Below, in pieces: positions 17,920 through 28,000 of a DNA stretch of 64,000 nt. Within the stretch, counting starts at the first letter, position 1, and each line of letters begins with the position of its first letter. Where the stretch lies: positions 37,208-101,207 of the forward strand of contig NZ_MBEI01000022.1 of NCBI RefSeq assembly GCF_001953985.1. The letters are read 5' to 3'. The DNA is from Mycobacterium colombiense. GTDB taxonomy: Bacteria > Actinomycetota > Actinomycetes > Mycobacteriales > Mycobacteriaceae. Made by a program: the position numbers and the translations under genes. The notes under the pieces were generated by a model. It was not told the origin of the DNA and did not search any database. It saw nothing but the letters and a program-made list of their open reading frames with translations.

Positions 17920-18210
17920 CTAGTGTGGTCCGGGACGCCCGGGTCCACCCGGCCCCCCAGGTCCACCCGGTCCCCCGGGTCCGCCCGGTCCGCCGGGGCC
18001 CCCTGGTCCGCCCGGGCCCCCTGGTCCGCCCGGTCCGTTGGCGGCCGGGAGCAAGAACACGCATTGATTCAGTTCGACGCTCCAACCCCAACCGGGGGCG
18101 CATTCGCCGTCGGCGCGCCCGATCGCCGGTGTGGCGATCACCGTCACCGGCAACCCCGCCAACACGAAAGCGACCGCGCCGATCACGCAGCGTCGCAAGT
18201 AATGTCTCAT
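17920..18210 (-). CDS. Small secreted protein with C-terminal (Gly-Pro-Gly)n tail
   Basis: A 96-residue protein. A signal peptide (about 1-33) precedes a short segment with two Cys (GECAPGWGWSVELNQCVF), after which nearly the whole remainder is about ten GPG triplets ending GRPGPH. At DNA level the tail is an 18 bp-like tandem repeat, which can vary in length by slippage. The ATG at 18210 places the signal peptide at the N-terminus; upstream in-frame starts add Arg-rich, unlikely sequence. Function unknown. It is a small cousin of the collagen-like protein at 15461. Confidence 0.75.
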   Translation of the reverse strand: MRHYLRRCVIGAVAFVLAGLPVTVIATPAIGRADGECAPGWGWSVELNQCVFLLPAANGPGGPGGPGGPGGPGGPGGPGGPGGPGGPGGPGRPGPH

Positions 18211-18353
18211 CGCCGACCTCACTTCGTCGTTCGGGCAAGGCGGGCGGTGATGACCGGTCGCATCCGACCAAACCCGCGCCAATCATTGTGCGGCACTGGA
18301 CCCGTTAACGTGCGCGAATTCGCGAGCTTGAATGCCGTTGGCAGGCCGTGTCT

Positions 18354-18785
18354 TCAGTCGGTCACCAATTCGAAGACAGGGATGAGTCGATCGGTGCGTT
18401 GCTGGTATTCGCCGAACCCGGGGGCGCGCTCGACCACCACCGGATAAATCGAATCCCTTTCGTCGCGCGGTAATTCGCGTGCGGTCGCGGGCTTGGCAGG
18501 CTCCGAGCCGATCTCGATGGACACCCGGGGGTTGGCGCGAATGTTGTGCACCCATGCGGGATTGTTGTCCCGGCCCGCCGCGGAACCGACGACATAGATT
18601 TTGTCGTCGATATCGAAGTACGCGACCGGGTTGACCCGCTGGGCGCCGCTTCGCGCACCGGTCGACGTCAGAAGCAGCAGCGGGAAACCCTCGAATTGCC
18701 CGCCCACCTTGCCGCCATTGCGGCGAAACTCTTCGATGTTCTGCTCGTTGAATTCCCGTTCCGAGCTCAGCGCGTCGTTAGCCAT
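18354..18785 (-). CDS. Ddn-like F420-dependent nitroreductase-family protein
   Basis: A 143-residue split-barrel protein of the deazaflavin-dependent nitroreductase family. Recognised features are FRRNGGKVGGQFEGFPLLLL, TGARSGAQRVNPVAYFD and NNPAWVHNIRANP, the usual order in Ddn-type enzymes, which use reduced F420 on quinones or nitro compounds near the membrane. The native substrate is unknown. It stands alone on the minus strand, 168 bp downstream of the STAS gene. Confidence 0.9.
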   Translation of the reverse strand: MANDALSSEREFNEQNIEEFRRNGGKVGGQFEGFPLLLLTSTGARSGAQRVNPVAYFDIDDKIYVVGSAAGRDNNPAWVHNIRANPRVSIEIGSEPAKPATARELPRDERDSIYPVVVERAPGFGEYQQRTDRLIPVFELVTD

Positions 18786-18954
18786 TACGCCATCGTGGCA
18801 CGCGGCGCGGACCTCGGCCAGGGGCCGCCGAAGTTACGCTGTGCCGCAAGGGTATTCGATGCTTGTCGATTTTCGCGGGTGCGACGTCGAGGGGCAGCGG
18901 CCAACGTCCGGGCACGGCACCGCCGGTCGGCGCGAAGTTGATGTGCTTGATGCG

Positions 18955-19281
18955 TCAGTGCCCCGACGCTGTCGGCGCGGCTCGGACGCTAGTCAGTTCG
19001 CTCAGGCCACTAATCCTCAGGACGGGCATCAGGATCGGGTGAGCGACGACCTCGATATGGTCGGCGTGGCTGACGAGGGCGCTGATCGCCGCGCTGTCCA
19101 GGTACTCCACCGCGCTGAGGTCGACGAGTAACGCCCCTTCCCCGCCGGTGGCCTCGGTCGCGGCGCTGGCCAACGCCAGATTGAACGCATCGATATTGCT
19201 CAGGTCGATTTCCCCAGCGACGACCAGCACGAACTTCCCATCACTGCCTCGCGCGCTGTCGAGCGTGAGCGGGGTGGTCAT
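18955..19281 (-). CDS. STAS-domain anti-anti-sigma factor
   Basis: A 108-residue STAS protein like SpoIIAA/RsbV. The loop carrying the phosphorylatable Ser is seen in DLSAVEYLDSAAISALV; the preceding strand GEIDLSNIDAFNLAL is canonical. When dephosphorylated, such proteins bind an anti-sigma kinase and free the sigma factor. Its ATG overlaps the stop of the upstream phosphatase/kinase fusion by one base, so the two work as one partner-switching unit. The C-terminal 20 residues after the domain are variable. Confidence 0.9.
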   Translation of the reverse strand: MTTPLTLDSARGSDGKFVLVVAGEIDLSNIDAFNLALASAATEATGGEGALLVDLSAVEYLDSAAISALVSHADHIEVVAHPILMPVLRISGLSELTSVRAAPTASGH

Positions 19282-21854
19282 CAGGTGATCCTCGTGGATA
19301 GGTGCACGGTGGTCCCGTCGGTGTCGGGCCGGATGTCGACATCCTGCATCAGACTTCGCATCAGCGGAATACCGCGGCCCCGATGCGGGCGGGAAGTCGG
19401 GTGCGGGGCCTTCCACGAACCCGTGTCGGTAATGGTCAACTGGACCTCGTCGCCGAGCGCGACCGCTCCCAGACGTATCGTGCCCTCGGGTCTATGACGG
19501 TGACCGTGCTCGATGGCGTTGGCGACGGCTTCCCCGGCGGCAACGAGCACGTTCAGGGTTTGGTCGGGGTCCAACCGGGCCCGGGTCAGCCAGTTACGCA
19601 GGGCAGTACGAGTGGGCGCGAGTTGGCTGACTTCGGCGGGAAACTTCAGCTCCAATGGGGCGGGGTGGCGGTAGAGCAGCAGCACGACGTCGTCCTGGTA
19701 CCCGCCGAACGGCGCGACGCGAGACATGATCTGGTTCGCCAGATCCTCCAGCGTCAACGCGCGCGAATCCTGGGCGACGCCGGCGACGCGGGAGATGCCG
19801 TGGTCGAGCGGAACCCGGCGGCGTTCGACCAGGCCGTCGGTGTAGAGCAACAGCGTCGAACGCGCCGGGATGGTCACATGGGCCTCCGGTCGAATCCAGT
19901 TGCCCCGTATCCCCAACGCGATGGTGTGTCCCTCGTCGAGTATCTGGGTGCTGCCGTCGCCGTGCACCAGGATGGGCGGCGGATGACCGGCGCTGGAGTA
20001 GACCAGTTCACCGGTCTCGGGGGTGAGCACCGCGCAGACCGCGGTGGTGCACTGCGCACCGGGCAGCCGCGCGGCGAAGCGGTCCATCCCCGCGAGAGCT
20101 GCACCAGGACTTGGGTTTTCGAACAGGAGCGCGCGACAGGCGCTGCGCACCTGGCCCATCACTGTGGCGGCGGCGAGGCCATGGCCGACGCAGTCGCCGA
20201 CGATCAACGCGATGCGCCCGTCATCCAAATCGACGATGTCGTACCAGTCACCGCCCACCTGGAGGGGCCGCGTCGCGGCCTGATAACGCACCGCGAACCC
20301 GTTGGGCAAGTCGGCGGGCCCCAGAATCGCGTGCTGTAGGGCGAGCGCGGTCTCGCGCTGTTGATCGACCTGGTGCACCCGCTGCAAACCCTGTCCGAGG
20401 CGGCCGGCGAGCACGGTGAGCAAGGTCTGATCCTCGAGGGTGAACGGGCGCTGCGCGGTCAGATCCATCCAGACCACGAGCACGCCGTCGGGGTGCTGCA
20501 GTGCAATGCCCGCGGTTCCGGGTTGCGGCGCACTGGGGGTGAGCAGGTCGCCGTCGCGCAATGAGCTCAGCGCTTGCTGGGTGTCCGATGGCAGGTCGGC
20601 CCACTCCGCGGGTTCGCCGACAGACACCACCTGCGGTGCGCCGAAGGTGGTTTCCAGGGTCGACAACGTCTGCGTCGGGAAGGTGACGGCCAGGACGCGG
20701 CGTGCCCGCCAGAGCCGGCGCAGTTCCTCCGCGGCGGCTTTCACCGCGTCATCGACGGTGTCGGCTTCGGCGAGCTCCTGGTTGAGCGCGTGTTCGCGGC
20801 CCGCCGCCAACGCCAGGGCGATCGCCGCATGCCGGGCGAAGTCGCTGACCAGGTCGAGGTAATCGCTGCCGAACACGGGCTGGTGCGGGTCGCGCGCGAC
20901 CGCGATGACGCCGAGCACCGCGTCGTCCGCGATCAGCGGCATGACGATCGCCGAGCGTTCACCGACATCGGTGAAGCCCTCGATCGGGTACTGGAAGGAA
21001 TCGGTGATCAGCGGCAGGCCGCGGCGGGCCACGCCGCCGGTGGTCGAGCCGTCCATCGGAACCTGTCGGCCGATCACCGCTGACGAGTACCGGCCCGCGG
21101 TCGCGGCCACGACCAGGGTGTCGACCTGGTCGGCGGGCAGTTCGGCCTCCTTGGGAACCAGCAGAATGGCCTGCTCGGCGCCGGCCAGCTCGAGCGCCCG
21201 GTTCACGATGAGCTGCAACGGACCCGTCTGCGGGTCGCCGGAGAGCAGCGCGGTGGTGATCTCGCGGCTGGCCTTCGTCCATTTCGCTGACTCACGCTCG
21301 CGCTCGAAGAGTCGGGCGTTGTCGATGGCCGCGGCGGCGGCCGTGGCCATGGCGCGCACGGCGCCTTCCTGCGTGTCGGAGAAGACCCGGCCGGGCCGGT
21401 CGTCGGCCAGGTAAAGGCTGCCGAAGTTGGATGCCCGCACGGTGATCGGGATGCCAAGGAGCGCATGCATGGGCGGCTCGTGTCCGGCCAGCGCGAGGGT
21501 CGCGGGATGGGAATTCAGATCGTCGACGCGCAGGCCGTCGCCGACTGGAAGGTCGCCGAGCCGCCGCGCGGTGTCGGCGTCGATCCCGGCGTGCACGAAA
21601 GAAACGAGCGTGCCGTCGAAGGCGCGAATCCCGAGGGCGGCGTAGCGGGCGCCGGTCAGCTCCATCGCAGCTTTGATGACGCGTTGCAGCGTGACGTCCA
21701 GGTCTAGATCGGAGCCGATCTCGACGATGACCCGCACCAGTTGTTCCATCTGGTCGCGCGCCGCCACCAGCTCATCGAGCTGGTCGTGCATCCGGCTCAC
21801 CAGGTCGCGCCGGCCCTGCCAGGTGAAGGCGGAGTCACTCCGGTCGCTGTCCAT
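19281..21854 (-). CDS. GAF-GAF-PP2C(SpoIIE)-HATPase partner-switching protein
   Basis: An 857-residue cytoplasmic regulator. Two GAF-type sensor domains (about 35-185 and 200-370) lead into a less conserved GAF-like region (about 380-500). A SpoIIE-type PP2C phosphatase (about 505-720) has metal-binding Asp536 in VGGDWYD and Asp554 in VGDCVGHG. A C-terminal GHKL kinase (about 725-857) has N-box Asn779 in VANAIEHG and Asp810 in TDTGSW. One chain thus carries both the kinase that would phosphorylate a STAS protein and the phosphatase that reverses it. The next gene encodes that STAS partner; no sigma factor gene is adjacent. The start at 21854 is preferred over 21914, which adds an atypical Thr/Phe-rich stretch. 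Confidence 0.92.
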   Translation of the reverse strand: MDSDRSDSAFTWQGRRDLVSRMHDQLDELVAARDQMEQLVRVIVEIGSDLDLDVTLQRVIKAAMELTGARYAALGIRAFDGTLVSFVHAGIDADTARRLGDLPVGDGLRVDDLNSHPATLALAGHEPPMHALLGIPITVRASNFGSLYLADDRPGRVFSDTQEGAVRAMATAAAAAIDNARLFERERESAKWTKASREITTALLSGDPQTGPLQLIVNRALELAGAEQAILLVPKEAELPADQVDTLVVAATAGRYSSAVIGRQVPMDGSTTGGVARRGLPLITDSFQYPIEGFTDVGERSAIVMPLIADDAVLGVIAVARDPHQPVFGSDYLDLVSDFARHAAIALALAAGREHALNQELAEADTVDDAVKAAAEELRRLWRARRVLAVTFPTQTLSTLETTFGAPQVVSVGEPAEWADLPSDTQQALSSLRDGDLLTPSAPQPGTAGIALQHPDGVLVVWMDLTAQRPFTLEDQTLLTVLAGRLGQGLQRVHQVDQQRETALALQHAILGPADLPNGFAVRYQAATRPLQVGGDWYDIVDLDDGRIALIVGDCVGHGLAAATVMGQVRSACRALLFENPSPGAALAGMDRFAARLPGAQCTTAVCAVLTPETGELVYSSAGHPPPILVHGDGSTQILDEGHTIALGIRGNWIRPEAHVTIPARSTLLLYTDGLVERRRVPLDHGISRVAGVAQDSRALTLEDLANQIMSRVAPFGGYQDDVVLLLYRHPAPLELKFPAEVSQLAPTRTALRNWLTRARLDPDQTLNVLVAAGEAVANAIEHGHRHRPEGTIRLGAVALGDEVQLTITDTGSWKAPHPTSRPHRGRGIPLMRSLMQDVDIRPDTDGTTVHLSTRIT

Positions 21855-22075
21855 AGATACCAACGTAAACGGTCGGGTGAACGCGAATGTTCGGTATGTG
21901 CATGAGCGCAGCACGACGCCGGCCTTCTTGGCTCACCGATCGGTGCGGCCCGGCGCAGTAGCTGGTAGACATCCGTCGAGGTCAAGGGTCGTGGCGCGTC
22001 GTCGACGAACTGCAGGCAGCGCGCCTTTACTGGATCTTGACCGAGTATTGAATTGTCCCGCCGAAGATTGCTGAC

Positions 22076-25000
22076 ATGAGTACGCTTTCTTCGGTGGAAC
22101 TGGGGGTTTTGGGTCCTCTCCAGGTCCGGCAAGGCGGAGCGTCCGTCGTCATACCGGGCGCGAAACCGCGCGCCATCCTCACGATGCTCGGACTGCACTG
22201 CGGGTCCGTCGTTGCGGCCGACACCCTCGTCGAGCTGCTCTGGGGCCAGGACCCGCCGCGCACCGCCGCTAAAGCCCTGCAGACCCACATTTCTTCGCTG
22301 CGTCGCACCCTGGGCGACGGCTTTGTCTTGACCCAGGGGGCGGGCTGGGTCCTCGCCGAGAGCGAGGTTGACGCGTCGCGCTACAAGTCGGCGGCTCGAC
22401 TCGGACGCGATGCCGCCGCCGCTGGCGACACCAGCCAAGCACTGGCCCGCTTCGAGGAGGCGCTTGCCCTGTGGCGCGGGATCCCCGAACTGCCCGACGG
22501 CCGGCGCGGAACGTCCGAAAAGACGCGATGGATCGAGGGCCACGCAGCGCTGGTGGAGGACCGGGCGGACGCGCTGCTGGCTACCGGCCGGGCCGCGGAG
22601 GTCATCGGTGATCTCGAGGCGGCGGTGGCCGAAGCCCCGCTGCGGGAGCGGCGTTGGGGCCAGCTGATGCTCGCCCTGTACCGCGCCGGCCGGCAAGGTG
22701 AGGCCCTCGGCGCTTATCAACGGGCCCGGTCGCTGCTTGCCGACGACCTGGGTGTCGATCCGGGGCCGGAACTTCGCCGGCTCGAAGCGGCGATCGTCGC
22801 GCAGGACGCCTCGCTGGATGTCGTTGTGGCGCAACAGGCTCCGTCGGTGACGCGCGCCGTGACTTTTCTGCTCACCGACATCGAGGGCTCGACCGCCGCG
22901 TGGGAGGCGGATGCCGATGCCATGGCGGTCGCGCTCGCGCGCCACGATGAGCTGGTCGAACAGGTCGTCACGTCGCGGGGCGGTCGGCTGATCAAGACGC
23001 GCGGCGAGGGTGACGCGACGTTTTCCGTCTTCGACCGTCCCTCGGCGGGCGCCGCGGCGGCAATTGAGTTGCAGGACGCGATCACTCGCGAGCCGTGGCC
23101 GTCACGGAACCCCATCCGTGTCCGCATGGCACTGCACACCGGCGAGGTCGAGCTCCGCGACGGCGACTACTTCGGCCGGGCCGTCAACCGCGTTGCGCGC
23201 CTGCGGTCCCTGGCCGAAGGTGGCCAAATCCTGTGCTCCGGTGCGACCGCCGAGCTCGTGATCGACTCGCTGGCCGACGACGTCATGCTGACCGACCTCG
23301 GGATGCGTCAGCTCAAAAACCTCACGCGGCCCGAGCATGTTTTCGAGCTGCGACTGGAAACCGGTGCCGAACAATCGGAAGCGCAGGCCCCCGAAGCGCC
23401 GATGGAGCGGCCCAACTTCCCCGCGGTGCTGGTCGGCCCGGGGCCGTTCGTGGGACGTGGCCGCGAACTCGAAGGGCTGCTCTCGGCGTGGCAGACCGCC
23501 CTTGCTGGCGGTGTGCCCACCGTACTGATCGCCGGCGAACCCGGAGTCGGAAAGACGCGACTGGCCGGCGAATGGTCGCAACAGGCCTATGCGCAAGGAG
23601 CGGTCGTGTTGTACGGGCGTTGCGACGAGGATCTCGGAGCGCCCTATCAGCCGTTCGCCGAAGCGCTACGTTCGCTGGCGCCGTGTGTGGGCGCGGACCG
23701 GCTGCGAGGGCTGCGCGGCGTCGAAGCGTTGCTGGCACTTGTGCCCGGGCTGGCCGATGTCCTGCCCGATCTCACTTCCCCGGCTCACGCCGACCCCGAC
23801 ACCGAGCGCTACGCATTGTTCGATGCCGTTGTCGCGCTGCTGGAAATCGCCTCCAAGAGCGCACCGATAGTCCTGATCCTCGACGACCTGCATTGGGCGG
23901 CCAAACCGACGCTGCTCCTGTTGCGGCATCTGCTGCGATTCGGCGACCACGCCCGCGTGCAGATCGTCGGCACCTACCGCAGCACCGATCTCGACCGTTC
24001 CCATCCCCTCGCGGCGATGCTCGCTGATCTGCACCGCGACGGGACAGCCAACCGGCTCACCCTGAGCGGACTCGACGAGGAGGACGTGACGGCCTACGTC
24101 GCAGAAGCCGGTTACGACGACGAGGAACTCGCCCATGCATTGGCGTCGGTCACGGGTGGCAACCCCTTCTTCCTCATCGAGGCCCTGCGCCATGTCGACG
24201 AGAGCGGCGGCGTGTGGGACCAGAGCACCTTGCCGCAAGGCGTGCGGGAAGCGGTGAGCCGCAGGCTTTCCCGGCTTCCGGCCGAGACCAACAAAGCGCT
24301 TGCCGCGGCCGCGGTCGTCGGTAGCCGGTTTGATCTGGAGTTGGTCGAGCAGGTGGTCGGAGGCGACCTCATCGACGCGTTCGACGAAGCGCGCCAAGCC
24401 GGCATCGTCATCGAAGAGCCCGGCGGGTATTACCGGTTCAACCACGCCATCGTTCGGCAATCATTACTGGCCGAGCTGGCGTCCGTGCGGCGCATGCGAT
24501 TACACCAGCGCATCGCCGCGACCCTCGAGACACTGCCCGGCGCCGACGACGACCTGCTCGCCGAGCTGGCTCACCACTATTTCGAATGTGCTTGGGCCGG
24601 AAACGCAGCCAAGGCGGTCTTCTACTGTCGCCGCGCCGCCGACCAGGCGATGGCACGACTCGCCTACGAGGGTGCCGCCGACCTCTACCATCAGGCCCTG
24701 CACGCGCTCGAGGAGATCGACGACGAGCTGGCGGACCGCGACGAGCAGACCGCAGAGCTGTTAATCGCGCGCTGCGAGGCGCTACTGGCCGCGGGCGACG
24801 TGGCTTCGGCCGCAGGCGCGGTATCCCAATTGCAAGAAGCGACAGTTGATTCTGCGCGACTGGCGGCATGGGCCACATGCTTCGACGGCCAACTCTCGAT
24901 GTTGGTACACCCCGAGCGGCTAGACGAGGTCGAAGCGGCGTTGGGCGCGGCCGCGGCCAAGCTCGCCGAACTGGACGACGCCGCCGGAGAAGCCACGGCG

Positions 25001-28000
25001 CACACCGTCCGGGCGGCCTGCCTCAATCGTCTCGGGCGAATCGGTGACTGCGAGGTCGCCCTGGACGACGCGCTGACCGCAGCGCGGCGAGCGCGTGAAC
25101 ACCGCCGGGTGAACGCGGTTTTGGCGGGTGCGCCGCTCGCGGCGCTGTGGGGGCCGAACCCGGTTCCGCGGGCGGGCGGGCGGTGCCTCGACGTGGTGCG
25201 GCTGCTGCGGATCACCACCGACTCCCCCGCTGTCGAAGCCACTTCGACCCGATGCCAAGCCGTGCTGGAGGCCTTCCGCGGTCGCGCCGCCGCGGCCCGG
25301 CGGATGATCGATGCGGCCCGGCGCACGGTCACCGAGCTCGGCCTGCGCCACGCGCTGCTCGAGGTCGAGCAGTTCGCCGGGATCGTCGAACTGATCGTCG
25401 ACGACCCGGCAGGCGCTGAGCCGCATCTGCGTAAGGCCTACAGCGGCTTTCGTCGGATGGGCCTGGACGCCGACACCGCGGAGACCGCCGCGCTGCTGGG
25501 GCGGGGCTGTCTTGCACTCGATCGCGATGACGAGGCTCGTGAATTGTGCGCGGAGAGCGAGCGTCTCGCCGGGCACGCGCTGAAAGCATCGATCGCGTGG
25601 CGGACACTCCGTGCGCATCTGCTCGCGCGGGGCAACGACCACGAAGGGGCCCGACGGATTGCCGCAGAGGCAGTCGCTTTGGCCGAGCGCACCGACGCCC
25701 TGGTCGACCACGGCGACGCGTGTCTGACGCTGGCAACGGTGTTGGGTGCCGCCGGCGACGTGGCCGGGGCCCGAGCCGCCGCCGAGCAAGCGGTCGACCT
25801 GTATGAGCGCAAAGGCGCTGCGGCACTTGCACAGATGGCGCGGGGAATTCTTGGCGCCGAACTTCCGCCGGCGGCGGCAACTGCCGCCGCTCAACAAGCA
25901 GAACTGGACAACGAGTGCGTACGTGCGGTCGGACTGGTCGTCGCCGCTATCGATCGCGAAGCGTGGGACGAACTGCAACCACTGTTTGCACCGCGCGTCA
26001 TCGTCGAGAGTCGCCGAAAGATAGTTCGCTTCAGCTTGAACGACCTTTCTGCGGACGCGTGGCCACGCGAAGTGCGGCGTCTCAGCGAGAACGGTGAACT
26101 GCGATTCAAGATCGTCGATGTTGTCGCCGTCCGCGGGCCACGTTTGGCGGTCACCCGGTTGAAGGTGGGCACGGCCGACATGAGCCCCGGTGCACCCCAC
26201 GACGAATTGCTGCAGCTGTGCCTCCTCGACGAGGAAGGCCGAATCGCGCTGCAGGTGTGGTTCGACGCCGAAGACATCGACAACGCGATCGCCGAGCTCG
26301 ATGCGGCCCAGGCGCGGCTCGAACCAGAACATCCAAAGCGGCGGAAGATCGAAAACGCGGCAACGCGCGTGTACGACCGCTTCTGGTCGTACTTCGCCAC
26401 CCGCGATTGGGACGCCATAAAAGCGATTGTCTCCGAAGGTCTTTCCGGTGCCGATCACCGACGGGTGGTGAATGCCGGGAACCGAGGCAGTCAAGCTACG
26501 GTGATTGAGGATTTGCAGGTATCTGCCGACATCGGATTTGCGATATCGGTTATGGACGTGGTCGCTATCCGCGGCGAGCGCCTCGCCCTCACCCGGGTGC
26601 GCGCCTCCGGTCGCAGCCCCGACACGGTTCAAGACGTTGCCCTCAATCTCATTGAGATCGGCGCCGACGAGCGCCTGACGTCGATCGTCGTCTTCGATCT
26701 CGACGACATGGATGGGGCCTTCGGAGAGCTCGATGCCCGATACCTCGCCGGCGAAGCGGCGCCGTACGCGGAAACGTGGTCGACCGTGGCGGGAACCTTC
26801 GTGTCGATCGGAAGGCACGAATTCCCAGCGCTGTCACCGAATTGCGTGAGTATCGACCATCGCCGAGCGGCAACTTTCGCGCCAGGCGAGTTAGGCCAAT
26901 ACATCCGCGCAGGATGGGACATCGACCAGTCCATCCGGCCGTACGTCGAGGTTGTACACCGACTGAGTGATCTCGGTGCGGTCTGCACCTACTCTGCGAA
27001 AGGCGGTTCGAACGAGGGCTTCGATGCCGAGTGGCGGGAGATTGCCCTTGCCACAGTCGGCGGCCAAATGGTCAACCGCTGCGAGCTATTCGACAAGAAC
27101 GACATAGCCTCCGCGATCGAGAGATTCGATCTGCTCGCCCGACCGACACTCAAGCTGGAAAACAGGGCTAGTCAAGTGGCCGAGCGCTTTCTAGCGCGCT
27201 TCACGGCACACGACTGGGATGCATTGGCGGAAATGCTGGCCGAAGGCTTCTTCACCGAGGATCGACGTCGAGTGGTGGGCGTGGAAGCGCGACATGGTCG
27301 AGCCGCCGAGATCGCGAGCATGCGCGTCGTAGCCGACCTCGGAGGCACCAACATGACCTCGACCGTCGTTGCAACGCGTGGCGCACGCCTCATTCTCACC
27401 CGTCTGAGGTATGCGGATTGGGATCAAGCGCCCGGCGCCTTCCGCACCGATGTTCTTGACGTTATCGAAATCGATTCCAACGAGCGGCTCTTGACGCGGA
27501 TAGTTTTCGACCCCGACGACTTCGACGCCGCCGTCGCCGAGCTCGACGCCCGCTACCTCGCCGGCGAAGCGGCGCCGTACGGGGAAACGTGGTCGGCTGT
27601 AGCGGAAAGTTACGCCGCGCTCAACCGACACGAGCCACCATTGACCAGCCCGGACTGCGTCAATGTCGACCACCGACGGGAAACAGCGTTCGGGCCTGGT
27701 GACGTGACCGCATACATTCACGCCGGGTGGGACTCCAAGCAAGACATCAACGTCTATGTCGAGCAAGTGCATCGGCTCAGTGACATTGGAACGGCCGTTA
27801 CTTACGCGGCGCATGAGGTCTCGCACGAGGGCATGGTGGCCGAGTGGCGCGGGATCGCACTATTCACGGTCGAGGACGGCAGGATAAACCGGACCGAGGT
27901 CTTCGTCGAGACCGAAATCGACGCCGCGATCAAAAGGTTCGACCAGCTCGCCCGACCGGCAATACGATTCGAAAACGCGGCGGCGCGCGTATTCGAGCAT

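Noticed and set aside
21879..21892. GAAC-N6-GTTC near the phosphatase start as a LexA (SOS) box
   Set aside because: The mycobacterial SOS box has a 4 bp spacer and flanking TC/GA, which do not fit.
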